Positions 46,129-58,257 of a stretch of 64,000 bases of DNA are shown here, piece by piece. Under the pieces are notes generated by a model. That model ran no database searches and had not been told where the DNA came from. It saw only the letters and a program-made list of their open reading frames with translations. This DNA is from Xenopus tropicalis (lineage: Eukaryota > Chordata > Amphibia > Anura > Pipidae), in the NCBI RefSeq assembly GCF_000004195.4, contig NC_030681.2:23886482-23950481 (forward strand), written 5' to 3'. The stretch's first letter is position 1; every line of letters starts with the position of its first letter. A program made the translations under genes and the position numbers.

Positions 46129-47531
46129 GTATGTATGTATGTATAACTTTATTTATAAAGCGCCACAAGGGTACGCAGCGCTTACAGAATACAAAATTAC
46201 ACACAGGGAGGACAAGTGATATAATAAATAAATACAATAAATACATATATGTTTATATATATATATATATATATAAGTGCCATGTGGTATGAGACACAGT
46301 AGGAAGGAGGTCCCTGCCCCATAGAGCTTACAATCTGAGTGGTTGGGTAACATACAGGCACAAACTGGAAGGTAAGAGTGCACCAGGTATGGGCATTTGC
46401 CCTTAAGCGCAGGACTGGGCAAAATAATGTTTTAGTGCTCCAGAAGGTAACAGCTGAGTTTTTTCTTAAAGAGAGTGGGTGAGTTTTCCCTACGGAGGGA
46501 TTCAGGGATAGAGTTCCAGAGGTAAGGAGCAGCGAGATAGAAAGGTTTAAGACGAGAGAGCGCAGTGGGTGTGGATGGTGTAAAGAGATGGAGGCTCTGA
46601 GAGGAGCGGAGGAGACGACCAGGAACATGTAGGGAGACCAGTGAAGAAATGTAGTAAGGAGCAGAGGAGTGAAGGGCTTTGAATGTCAGCAGAAGGATTT
46701 TGTAAGCTATCCTTTGCTTGACAGGCAGCCATGCTAGTGAGCTTAATTTAGGCTGAGCAGGATCCCTCTTAGGAGAGAGCAGGAGGATCCTGGCAGCAGA
46801 GTTTAAGATTGATTGCAGGGGAGAGAGGTGGGAGTCTGGGAGGCCAGTTAGTAGGAGATTGCAGTAATCTAAGCGGGAAAGGATAAGGGCATGGATTAGT
46901 GTTTTAGCTGTTGCTTGTGAAAGAAAGGGGCGTATCTTGGCAATATTGCGGAGGAAAAAGCGGCAGGTTTTGGCAGTGTTATTAATATGGTTAGAGAAGG
47001 AGAGAGACTGGTCAAAGATAACCCCAAGGCAGCGTGCAGAATTTATAGGGTTGATGGTCATGCCATCAATAGTAATGGTGAAAGGAGGAGGAGGGCCAGG
47101 TTTGGGCGGGAAGACCATGAGCTCTGTTTTAGCTAGGTTAAGTTTGAGCTGGCGTCGGTTCAACCAGGAGGAGATAGCCAGGAGGCAGTTACCAATCTGG
47201 GTTTGGACATCAGCAGTTAGTGCAGGGGTGTCTAAATATATCTGGATGTCATCTGCATATAGGTGGTATTTAAGACCAAAAGAAGAAATAAGGTCTCCCA
47301 AAGAGAGAGTGTACAGGGAGAACAGCAGGGGACCAAGCACAGAGCCCTGAGGCACCCCCACACTAAGCGGAACCGGGGTAGAGGATTTGTTAGTAAGAGC
47401 GACAGAGAAGGAGCGGTTAGAGAGATAGGAAGAAAACCAGGAGGCTGCTTGATCCCGGATACCCAGAGAATGGAGAATTTGCATAAGAATAGAATGGTCG
47501 ACAGTATCAAAAGCAGAGAAAAGGTCTAGGA

Positions 47532-48721
47532 CAGTGCTGTCCAACTGGCGGCCCGCAGGCCGCATGCGGCCCGTGACCCCCCTCTGTGTGGCCCCCCACC
47601 TGTCTGGCTGCTTTGATGGCTTACCCTTGTGTAAGATTTAAATGGTATCAGTACTGAGATTAACTGCCCCCCCTGCATGGTTCTCACCTCAGATTCAGGC
47701 TGTAATCAGGCTGTATTGTTTAAATATGTAATCCCCTGTACTGTTCACACCTTTTAATCTCTGCATTGTTCCCCCCCTGCAGTGTTCACACCTCAGGCTC
47801 AGGCTGTAATCACCCCCATTGTTCCCCTGTTCACACCTCAGGAGCAGTAGAAACCCACAAATAATCCCTGCATACTACAAAAAGAACATATACTGAGGTG
47901 GTACTGCAATTAAAAAGGTTTTTAATATATAGTTATTGTGCAGACTGTAGGAGCAGTGCCAGCATTGTGTCACTGTTGGCTGCCTGTGTGTGCCATATCC
48001 ACAGGCAGCATAGGGCAAGCAGAGTATGGCACACTCAGGCAGGGTAGGGAAGGCAGAGTATGGCACACACACAGGCAGAGTATTGCACACACAGGCCAAG
48101 TTTGGCACAAACCAGCCAAGAATGGCACACACAGTGAAAGTATGGCACACGCAGGCAGGGTAGGGAAGGCAGAGTATGGCACACACAGGCAGAGTATGGC
48201 ACACACAGGCCAAGTTTGGCACAAACCAGCCAAGAATGGCACACACAGTGAAGGTATGGCACACACAGGCAGGGTAGGAAAGGCAGAGTATGGCACACAC
48301 AGGCAGGGTAGGGAAGGCAGAGTATGGCACACACAGGCAGGGTAGGGCAGGCAGAGTATGGCACACACAGGCCAAGTATGGCACAAATCAGCCAAGAATG
48401 GCACACACAGTGAAAGTATGGCACGCAGGCAGAGTATGGCACACACAGGCAGGGTAGGGAAGGCAGAGTATGGCACACACAAAGGCAGGGTAGGGCAGGC
48501 AGAGTATGGCACACAGGCAGGGTAGGGCAGGCAGAGTATGGCAGGTTTTTGCTGTACTACAACCATTAATATGGGTATGGTCATGTGATAACATGGGTGT
48601 GGTTTCAAGTGGGTGCAGTTTCAAAAAGGGGAGTGGTCAAAACTGGCTTCCATTATCGGCCCTCCACCACGTAGGTCGGAAAAATTCCGGCCCTCGGTAC
48701 AACAGAAGTTGGACAGCACTG
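47532..48721. mobile_element. Non-autonomous hAT element with 8-bp target duplication inside the LINE
   Basis: Ends CAGTGCTGTCCAACT and AGTTGGACAGCACTG form perfect inverted repeats of about 15 bp (the right arm reads gaagttggacagcactg). The 8-mer gtctagga is present at 47524-47531 and 48722-48729. The 1,190-bp body has no transposase. Most of it is a minisatellite at about 48000-48545. Confidence 0.93.
48000..48545. repeat. Minisatellite within the hAT element
   Basis: Variable units built from 'gcagagtatggcacacacag', 'gcagggtagggaaggcag' and 'ccaagtttggcacaaaccag'. Period is roughly 30-40 bp, and the units group into longer repeats of about 125 bp. Confidence 0.85.
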
Positions 48722-50153
48722 GTCTAGGAGAATGAGAACCGAGTAGCGTCCTTTGGCCTTGGCAGTCTGGAGATCATTTGCCACTCTACATAAGGCCGTC
48801 TCAGTGGAGTGCGCAGGCCGAAACCAGACTGCATAGGGTCCAGCAGATTATGGGTGCAGAGGAAGTTAGTTACACGAGAAAAGACAAGACGTTCCAGGAG
48901 TTTAGAGGCTAGGGGCAGGAGAGAGACAGGACGGTAGTTAGAAAGGCAGGACGGGTCCAGTGTAGCCTTTTTAAGAATGGGTTTGACACATGCTTGTTTG
49001 AAGAGAGAGGGAAAAGTACCAGAAGCCAGAGAGGAATTGAATATGTGGGTAAGAGCTAGAGTAAGGGCAGGGGCACACTGTTTTAGTAGGGATGAGGGCA
49101 TAGGATCCAGCGAGCAGGTAGTAGGCGGAGAGGATCGGAGAAGCTGAGAAACTTCAGACTCTGTTACGAGACTGAAGGAGCTGAATACGGAGAGAGGAGA
49201 TTTAGGAAGGTTGAGATTACCGGTATCTGAGGGTTGGGAAAATTGATTGCGGATAGAATCGACTTTGCTTTTAAAGAAGTCAGCAAAGTCCTGGGGGGTG
49301 TGTTCAGATACGATTGATTCATTAGGTGAGGGATGAAGTAGCGCGTTAAATATGGAGAATAAGCGCCGTGGGTTTGATTTATTATTATTTATAAGTGTGT
49401 TATAGTATGCTTGCTTGGCCTGGGATAGGGCAGTATTGAGGCACACCATAAGAAATTTATAGTGGAGGAAGTCAGCTTTAACGCGTGATTTCCTCCAAAT
49501 GCGCTCAGCAGATCGTGCACAGGAGCGCAGAAATTGCGTCTGAGGGTTAAGCCAGGGACAGGGATTGCGGGCACGACTGTGTTGGGGCTGCAGGGGGGCA
49601 TGGGTGTTAATTGCAGATGATAAAATTGAGTTGTAGGTATTTACCAGTAACTCAGGATCAGAGGAAGCACAGGAGGAAGAGAGGCTAGAACTAAGAGAGT
49701 TAGAGAGAGCAGTTATATCAACCATTCGCGTGTTGCGAATCAGGGTTTTAGGCTGAGAGTTAGAGGGAGAATGAGACACGTGCGAGATAGAAAAGGAGAT
49801 AAGATGTTAAATGTAGATAGATCTAGATTTTTAGAAAAGACCAGATCTAGAAAATGACCATCCTTATGGGTAGCTGTATTAGTCCATTGCCGGAGATCAA
49901 AGGAGGAGGTAAGATGGAGAAATTGAGAGGGCCAGGGCTGAGAGGGGTCATCTATATGGCAATTGAAGTCGCCTAAAATGATTGCAGGGGTGTCAGAGCA
50001 TAGAAAAAATGAGAGCCAGGATTCAAAGTCAGAGAGAATAGTAGCCAAGGATTTTGAAGAAGGAGGTCTGTAAACAACTGCCACCCGCACACAGAGAGGG
50101 TGGAACAGCTGAACCGTATGCACCTCGAAAGAAGGAAACCTGAAAGTAGGGGG

Positions 50154-50584
50154 TATAATATATAGTGAATAAAGTACCCCCTATTGTAAACTATAGGGAT
50201 ATTATAAGTCCCCGAGGAGTTCCTTATAATATATAGTGAATAAAGTACCCCCTATTGACATATATAGGGATATTATAAGTCACGAGGAGTTCCTTATAAT
50301 ATATAGTGAATAAAGTACCCCCTATTGTAAACTATAGGGATATTATAAGTCCCAGAGGAGTTCCTTATAATATATAGTAAATAAAGTACCCCCTATTGTA
50401 ATATATAGGGATATTATAAGTCCCCGAGGAGTTCCTTATAATATATAGTGAATAAAGTACCCCCTATTGAAACATATAGGGATATTATAAGTCACGAGGA
50501 GTTCCTTATAATATATAGTGAATAAAGTACCCCCTATTGTAACATATAGGGATATTATCATTAGTCACAGAGGAGTTCCTTATA
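50154..50584. repeat. 71-bp satellite, right part
   Basis: About six units continuing the array of 45290-46128, with 'tataatatatagtgaataaa' immediately following the truncated LINE 5' end. Confidence 0.92.
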
Positions 50585-50657
50585 ATCCAAAAAGTAGGAA
50601 AAAAGCTTCAGCAGATTTACTGCAAATCTGCTGAAGCTTTTTTCCTACTTTTTGGAT
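50585..50657. repeat. Perfect 34-bp-arm palindrome
   Basis: Arms beginning 'atccaaaaagtaggaaaaaa' and its exact complement surround the 5-bp centre actgc. The arm sequence also occurs once in the foldback at 10165-10195. Confidence 0.92.
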
Positions 50658-51692
50658 TTTTACAAGTTTATATTGAATTCCGAGTTGGGGAACAGGCCAA
50701 TAACATTAAGTGGATGTCTGACATTTTTACTGAATTGTTTCAACAAGGTGCAAGAAAATGGCTGATAACCTGCCCAAGTAACGCTAGCTGTCGAAGCACA
50801 GCAAGACATCGGCTAGTGAAATAACCCATTGTGACACTGGGCCTGATTCACTAAAGTGCGATAAAAAGTGCGCTATTTATAGCATGTGTAAAAATTTTTA
50901 TTGCGTCTTAATTTTCGCGACTTTTCGCAGGATTCACTATTAGCACACTTGCGCTATTTTACGCGCGAAACTTCATGCAATATTTTTGTAGCAATAAATA
51001 ACCTGCACGGTATTTTTCGCATGCACGCTAATTAGCGCAAGCGCTAATTGTCGCGGCATTATGCACGTGACAATCGGCAGCATAAAACTGGCGACATTTT
51101 GCCCTGGGAGAGCACAGAGTGCTAGAGAGGTGCTGTATAAATGTTTATTTGCAAAAAAAAAACCAAAAAACAATAAAAATATAAGTAAGAAAAAAAAAAG
51201 TGCTAGAGATAATAAAATGGGGGGGGGGCATTTAAGAATATTTAGCCAAATACTTAGGGGTCCGTTTGCTAAAGTGGCTTAAATTAAGTGGGAGATTTTA
51301 GACACAGAATAAATGGCAAATATGTTATGGGCACTTTATTAAACGGGGACAAATATAATATTGCAATTATTCTGGCAACAAAACATTGGATTGCCAGTTA
51401 TCACACTCGCCAGAAAATACGCTACGTACTAATTAACGTAAGTTTTACTATTCAGCAAAATGGGCTAAAGACGAAATTGTTGGCAGAATATTTGCAAAAA
51501 TTTAACCCATATAGCATATTGATGCTGTTACTGATAAATGTAAGAGTGTAGGAGAAACTAAATGAAAGTATAGAATACCATATCAAGGAAGGAAAAATAA
51601 TTAGACATTACTCAGTTCAAAAGTAGAAAAATAAAAACTTTTATTTTAACAATAAAAAATTTTAAAAGAGAAAAAACTAGGAAAGATAAAAC

Positions 51693-52465
51693 TTAGGGCT
51701 TGCTGCCCTTGAGTTCTCTGATGTCCCTCCACAGCTCGGCCATTTCCCCCCAAAGCTGGGCCAGCTCGGCCTTGATGTTATCCAGGTCCCTCATCGGCAG
51801 GAGAACCTGGTGCCCAGCGCTTGGCCTGGGGTGAGTCCGGGGCCTGGGGGGAGAACTCAAGGGCCTGGGGGGAAACTGGGGGAGGAATGAGGGGGGAGGG
51901 TCCGGGGCCTCTTTGGCCTCGGGGGCCTCTTCCGCCTCTGGGGCCTCTTCCGCCTCTGGGGCCTGGGCGGGTGCTGGGGCCTGGCCGAGTGCTGGGGCCT
52001 CTTCCACCTCTGGGGCCTGGCCGAGTGCTGGGGTCTCTTCCACCTCTGGGGCCTGGCCGGGTGCTGGGGCCTCTGGAGCGTGGTGGGCCTTGGGGGCCAC
52101 AGGAGCCTGGTGTGCCTGGGGTTGGGCCTGAGGATGAGGTGCCAGCTGAAGTTCTGTGAGATAGTATTGCAAGATGTTATTTTGTGCAATATATTATACA
52201 TATATATATATATATATATACATTCATACACCATCATAAATAACGGGGCCCCTCACAACAACATTTTTTGGGCCCCCCTCCTCCCATGCCCCCAATGGCC
52301 CCTCCCCCTGTGAACCCTCACATCAATACAAAGGACATACAGACATTGTTAGCCAGGGCCCCCTAAAACATTCGTGGCCCTTCCCCAAATGACTCATACC
52401 ATGGGCCGCTCCCTGCTGCTTCCCCCCTGCTTTAAACTCATTTATGCATATGTATTTGAAAATAG

Positions 52466-52496
<31 letters not shown>

Positions 52497-53025
52497 CAAT
52501 AGGAAGTGCTGGGAAGCTGCACACCATAAGGAACAATAATACCTGGGTGCCTGTGGCAAAACAAAATCTAGACAGGCATGGGGTGACGGCACACACAGGA
52601 TTTTCACAAGGAGTCACGAAGATGTGAAATAATATTCAGAGGTTTATTGTGACCAACGTTTCAGTTCCTCACTGGCATTATGGTTGAACGTGATGGACGT
52701 ATGTCTTTTTTCAACCCAACTTACTATGTTACTTTCGTCATCCCTGACATTTTTTACATTTGTACTTTTAGTTCAAATTACTTGCTAAATCTTTTACTGA
52801 ACGTATACTGTAAAAGCATAATAAAGTTCAATAATTACCTTCCGCAATTTCAGCCACCAGATCTTAATTCCTGCACTTCAGGTCCGACCATATGCGCTGG
52901 AGTAGGCGGAGGTCCACATCAAGGGCAAACCTGGCGAGCAACCCATCTTTGAGCTTGCGCAGGATCGCCCTCTTCCTCTCGTGGACCCCTAAGGGCCCCA
53001 GTGGGAGGCTGTCATATCCTGACAT
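51693..53025 (-). pseudogene. Two-exon Myb/SANT-like accessory ORF of the Harbinger-like element, with nonsense codon
   Basis: Exon 1 runs 53025 down to 52839 (ATG; MSGYDSLPLG, RKRAILRKLKDGLLARF, LLQRIWSDLK), with donor gtaatt. Exon 2 runs 52153 down to 51693, with acceptor atctcacag. The join keeps frame (phase 1). The exon 1 text resembles the Myb/SANT-like DNA-binding proteins encoded next to Harbinger transposases. Exon 2 is Pro/Ala/Glu-rich with repeated APALGQAPEVEE units and ends in a helical RDLDNIKAELAQLWGEM segment. An in-frame TAA at 52864-52866 in exon 1 interrupts it. Two TA microsatellites (about 52198-52220 and 52470-52497) lie in the intron. Confidence 0.5.
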
Positions 53026-53219
53026 TATAGCACCTCTCCCTTGGTAGCAGATCAGAAACCCCAGGCATGATGTAGTGTGACTGCAGGCTCAATGACACAA
53101 AATGGCTGCAAGTCGCACATGTCACGAGATTACAAAATCGCTACAAAATGTCCGCAAGTCGCGAGATTACAAAGTCGCGAGATTACAAAGTCGCAACAAA
53201 GAAATAGCCAAAATATACC

Positions 53220-55495
53220 TAGTATTTTGTGCGACTAAATATTTACCGCTACAGTACTGTATATTATGGCGACTAAATATTTACCGCTATAGTACTGCAT
53301 ATTATGGCGACTAAATATTTACCGCTATAGTACTGCATATTATGGTGACTAAATATTTACCGTTATAGTACTGCATATTACGGCGACTAAATATTTACCG
53401 CTACAGTACTGCATATTATGGCGACTAAATATTTACCGCTATAGTACTGCATATTATGGTGACTAAATATTTACCGCTACAGTACTGCATATTATGGTGA
53501 CTAAATATTTACTGCTATAGTACTGTATATTATGGTGACTAAATATTTACCGTTATAGTACTGCATATTATGGTGACTAAATATTTACCGCTACAGTACT
53601 GCATATTACGGTGACTAAATATTTACCGCTATAGTACTGCATATTATGGTGACTAAATATTTACCGCTACAGTACTGCATATTATGGCGACTAAATATTT
53701 ACCGCTACAGTACTGCATATTATGGTGACTAAATATTTACCGCTATAGTACTGCATATTATGGTGACTAAATATTTACCGCTATAGTACTGCATATTATG
53801 GTGACTAAATAGTTACCGCTATAGTACTGCATATAATGGTGACTAAATATTTACCGCTACAGTACTGCATATTATGGCGACTAAATATTTACCGCTATAG
53901 TACTGCATATTATGGTGACTAAATATTTACCGCTACAGTACTGCATATTATGGTGACTAAATATTTACTGCTATAGTACTGTATATTATGGTGACTAAAT
54001 ATTTACCGTTATAGTACTGCATATTATGGTGACTAAATATTTACCGCTACAGTACTGCATATTACGGTGACTAAATATTTACCGCTATAGTACTGCATAT
54101 TATGGTGACTAAATATTTACCGCTACAGTACTGCATATTATGGTGACTAAATATTTACCGCTACAGTACTGCATATTATGGTGACTAAATATTTACCACT
54201 ACAGTACTGCATATTATGGCGACTAAATATTTACCGCTATAGTACTGCATATTATGGTGACTAAATATGTACCGCTATAGTACTGCATATTATGGTGACT
54301 AAATATTTACCGCTACAGTACTGCATATTATGGTGACTAAATATTTACCGCTATATTACTGCATATTATAGCGACTAAATATTTACTGCTACAGTACTGC
54401 ATATTATGGTGACTAAATATTTACCGCTACAGTACTGCATATTATGGCGACTAAATATTTACCGCTATAGTACTGCATATTATAGCGACTAAATATTTAC
54501 CGCTACAGTACTGCATATTATGGTGACTAAATATTTACCGCTATAGTACTGCATATTATGGTGACTAAATAGTTACCGCTATAGTACTGCATATAATGGT
54601 GACTAAATATTTACCGCTACAGTACTGCATATTATGGCGACTAAATATTTACCGCTATAGTACTGCATATTATGGTGACTAAATATTTACCGCTACAGTA
54701 CTGCATATTATGGTGACTAAATATTTACTGCTATAGTACTGTATATTATGGTGACTAAATATTTACCGTTATAGTACTGCATATTACGGCGACTAAATAT
54801 TTACCGCTACAGTACTGCATATTATGGCGACTAAATATTTACCGCTACAGTACTGCATATTATGGTGACTAAATATTTACCGCTATAGTACTGCATATTA
54901 TGGTGACTAAATATTTACCGCTATAGTACTGCATATTATGGTGACTAAATAGTTACCGCTATAGTACTGCATATAATGGTGACTAAATATTTACCGCTAC
55001 AGTACTGCATATTATGGCGACTAAATATTTACCGCTATAGTACTGCATATTATGGTGACTAAATAGTTACCGCTATAGTACTGCATATAATGGTGACTAA
55101 ATATTTACCGCTACAGTACTGCATATTATGGCGACTAAATATTTACCGCTATAGTACTGCATATTATGGTGACTAAATATTTACCGCTACAGTACTGCAT
55201 ATTATGGTGACTAAATATTTACTGCTATAGTACTGTATATTATGGTGACTAAATATTTACCGTTATAGTACTGCATATTACGGCGACTAAATATTTACCG
55301 CTACAGTACTGCATATTATGGCGACTAAATATTTACCGCTATAGTACTGCATATTATGGTGACTAAATATTTACCGCTATAGTACTGCATATTATGGTGA
55401 CTAAATATTTACCGCTATAGTACTGCATATTATGGTGACTAAATAGTTACCGCTATAGTACTGCATATTATGGTGACTAAATATTTACTGCTATA
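53220..55495. repeat. 38-bp satellite with higher-order structure (about 60 units)
   Basis: Units read gactaaatatttaccgct then atagtactgcatattatgg. A marked variant with 'aaatagttaccgct' starts at 53811, 54571, 54951, 55065 and 55445. The spacings are 760, 380, 114 and 380, all multiples of 38, which indicates a 10-unit higher-order repeat. Confidence 0.93.
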
Positions 55496-56629
55496 GTAGC
55501 AAAATTCCATACATGCCAAGACATTGGTAAAATTTCGTACAAAAACACAGACTTTAATAAATAACACTGTAAGTCCATATTTTATTGCCAAAAACTCATT
55601 TACTGTACTTTTCTATAATTTATCGCCTGCCTGTAGTAGGTGTTAATTTTCGCATAGACCAATGTGATATTTAGCGCGCCTAAGTGTTTGTGAATCATGC
55701 GATCGTATTCTTTTCAGCGCGAAAATTAACGCATGCATTAAAACTAACGCATGCGGTCGCGCGAAAATTAACGCATGCGATATGGCGACTTAACGCACGC
55801 AATAATACTATGGTGAATCGTGCGCTAATTTTCGCATCTATTTTAATGCAAAAAAGCGTGCGATAAAATTTATTGCACTTTAATGAATAAGCCCTTTTGA
55901 CTCTTAACTTATTGTAACTGTATCTTGTATTTATTTGTATTTATTGTTATACTTTGTATTTATCTATTATTATCTTAATAACCCCCTGTTTGTATTAATG
56001 TATTCCACTGTACAGCGCTGCGTACATAAGTACAGTATAATGATGCAGCGGCCAGTTTAGCATCTTATTAGCTGCATGATATAATCTATACTAATATCCT
56101 GCTAGATGTCATTAATTCCACCAGTGTCATTTCCCCACTATTACTATATGGAGGAAACACACTGGTTTAATTACTCGGAGTATTTGCTATATCATCATTT
56201 TGGCACATTATTTTTGCAAAGGCATAATTACAATTTTACACCCGACATCTCAGCTCCTAAGTTCACTTGGAAAAACAAATATGTTTTTTACTTAGTTCTC
56301 TATGTATGTAACGTATTGCTAGTCTGCTTCCCAGTTTGTCAGGCTTTGGCTAAAGGGATACTGCAATGGGCAAACACATTGAGCTTAAAATGTCGCATTC
56401 CAGTAATCTCTTTATTAATATATCATTTGTACAATACTGTCAGTGTTCCTTGGGCAAATATATGATACATGCTCCATACTGTCAGTGTTCCTTGGGCAAA
56501 TATATGATACATGCTCCATTCCCTATACTGAGAATGGATAACTGACATACTCGTCATGGCAACAAAACCATGGGATCAACTCTCCCCAGCAAACATTGTC
56601 TCAACCTGGCCTCTGGCTGCACACGTGGT

Positions 56630-56839
56630 CACAATATGAATCTCATAGTGACCGTTACATCCCCTTGATGTCACAATATGAATCTCACAGTGACCGTTAC
56701 ATCCCATTGATGTCACAATATGAATCTCACAGTGACCGTTAAATCCCATTGATGTCACAATATGAATCTCACAGTGACCGTTACATCCCATTGATGTCAC
56801 AATATGAATCTCACAGTGACCGTTAAATCCCATTGATGT
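56630..56839. repeat. Five 42-bp tandem repeats in the probable promoter of copy 2
   Basis: Same unit as 16967-17092 but five copies. Units 3 and 5 carry gttaaatccc in place of gttacatccc, so alternate units share a variant, suggesting duplication of a two-unit block. Confidence 0.88.
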
Positions 56840-56906
56840 CACAATGGGCAGAGTCAGTGTGTCTGTGAGCAGCCCCAACTGACTCAGTCTTTATCAGGCG
56901 ACTGAG
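56840..56906 (+). promoter_or_regulatory. Proposed leader exon region of copy 2
   Basis: Identical in layout to 17093-17159, including ACTGACTCAG and the donor GACTGAG|gtgagt. Confidence 0.33.
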
Positions 56907-57053
56907 GTGAGTGCAGCTCTTTTGGTAAAAATCATAATTTCATAATAGGTACTGTGTGGCCTTAGAGACTGCAGTGATGCTGTGAATATGTTGGAATGAT
57001 TATAATAAAAGAGATTTATAATGTTGTTCTTGTTCTTTCCTACAAAAATTGTG

Positions 57054-57365
57054 CCATTTCCTATGCTTATATTTTATTTATTTGATCGTGGGGCTTTGTC
57101 TATGTTGATTTGATACAAATACTGTAATGGCAGCATTTCCTATGCTTATATTTTATTTTGTGGGACATTCTCTATGCTGATTTGATACGAATACTGTAAT
57201 GGCAGCATTTCCTATGCTTATATTTTATTTCGTGGGACATTCTCTATGCTGATTTGATACGAATACTGTAATGGCAGCATTTCCTACGCTTATATTTTAT
57301 TTCGTGGGGCTTTCTCTATGCTGATTTGATACGAATACTGTAATGGCAGCATTTCCTATGCTCAT
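57054..57365. repeat. About 73-79-bp tandem repeats of copy 2 (4 units)
   Basis: Units begin 'catttcctatgcttatattt' near 57054, 57134, 57207 and 57280, with a partial near 57350. Homologous to 17309-17700. Confidence 0.85.
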
Positions 57366-58257
57366 ATGATGTACCTAGAATAACAGCACATTCCCTATGC
57401 TTATTTTATATGGATACATGTAGTTCCCACACCTTGTGTCTCAACCCTTTCTCCTTGTAGATTGTAAGCTCTTTTGGGCAGGGCCCACTTCACCTCTTGT
57501 ACCGGTTATTGATTGCTTTATATGTTACTCTGTATGTCCAATGTATGAAACCCACTTATTGTACAGCGCTGCGGAATATGTTGGCGCTTTATAAATAAAT
57601 GTTAATAATAATAATGATAATACTAAAATACATTTAATTATTCAATTACATATTTACTGATTTTTGAGGTCTAGGGGAAAAAGTGCAACAAATAAATGTG
57701 ACAAAACCTATGCAACATATATATATTTTTTTTTCAAATAGTGGATTATTTAAGAAAATTCCAAAATGTTTCAGCGTGCATTTTTTTCGCAGACAAAATC
57801 CACACACCAGCAAGAGTCACAAAAAAAAATCTTAATTGTTTTAAAGAACTGGGAAAAGAAGCTTTTAGAGATAATTCCCATTGACTTCTATTGAATCTCA
57901 CAAACTTTCATTTCCTGAGGTTTTTTTTGGCAACTTTTGTGGGTTTTTGCTTTAATAATAATAAATTCTGATGATTTGTTTACTCGAGTAAAATTTTTCA
58001 CCAAGCATGGAGTTGCTGTGAAATTCCACCAATTTTTTTTTTTTTTTTTGTATTCAAGGTTTTTTATTTCGTGGTACAAAGTGTATACAATTTCTTTACA
58101 AATAAAGCATTTGCATTTACAGTTGGTCATTTGTGTCACATCATTATACACACTGAAATACTAAAGTATTAAACATAGTATATAAAGGAAGGAAAGAAGA
58201 AAGAAAAGAATAAAATACAAACAAAAACAAAGTATTGCCCTTTTTCATTTGGTTTAA

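Larger units (their letters stand above)
46129..50153 (-). mobile_element. L2-like LINE, 5'-truncated, inserted in the 71-bp satellite
   Basis: Minus-strand non-LTR element. The endonuclease part is at 49740-50123 (VYRPPSS, ILGDFNCHID). The RT N-terminus is at 48724-49779 (NYRPVSLLPLASKLLERL). RT and thumb are at 46432-47531 ([33 protein letters not shown]). The 3' end lies at 46129 with a tail of ATAC-type repeats and 'ggcgctttataaataaag' read on the minus strand. The ORF is split by a frameshift between the endonuclease and RT parts (around 49740-49779) and by a hAT insertion. The 5' end stops within the endonuclease at about 50153. Flanks are satellite in register. Clade (L2/CR1 group) is assigned by motif style. 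Confidence 0.88.
50839..55894. mobile_element. Harbinger-like element carrying a decayed accessory gene and a satellite
   Basis: Left end GGGCCTGATTCACTAAAGTG and the complement of the right end (GGGCTTATTCATTAAAGTGC) are imperfect terminal inverted repeats. Both subterminal regions are rich in short 'gcg'/'cgc' motifs such as 'gcgataaaa'. The interior contains a two-exon minus-strand ORF remnant (51693-53025) and a 38-bp satellite (53220-55495). No transposase was seen. The class is inferred from terminal sequence and the Myb-like ORF. A 3-bp target duplication is not evident. The right end coincides with the start of segmental copy 2. Confidence 0.6.

Noticed and set aside
46142..46280. Candidate small RNA or tRNA near the TA repeat and 'ataaagcgcca' sequence
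   Set aside because: The sequence is the 3' tail of the L2-like LINE plus a TA microsatellite. No cloverleaf or polymerase III boxes were seen.
47875..48624. Cys/Pro-rich frames on the minus strand
   Set aside because: They are translations of the minisatellite inside the hAT element.
51821..52159. Plus-strand Gly/Pro-rich frame
   Set aside because: It is antisense to the Pro/Ala/Glu-rich exon 2 of the transposon accessory ORF. GC-rich repeats open both strands.
53220..55495. CRISPR-like appearance of regularly spaced repeats
   Set aside because: Units are contiguous with no unique spacers, and the context is eukaryotic. This is a satellite.
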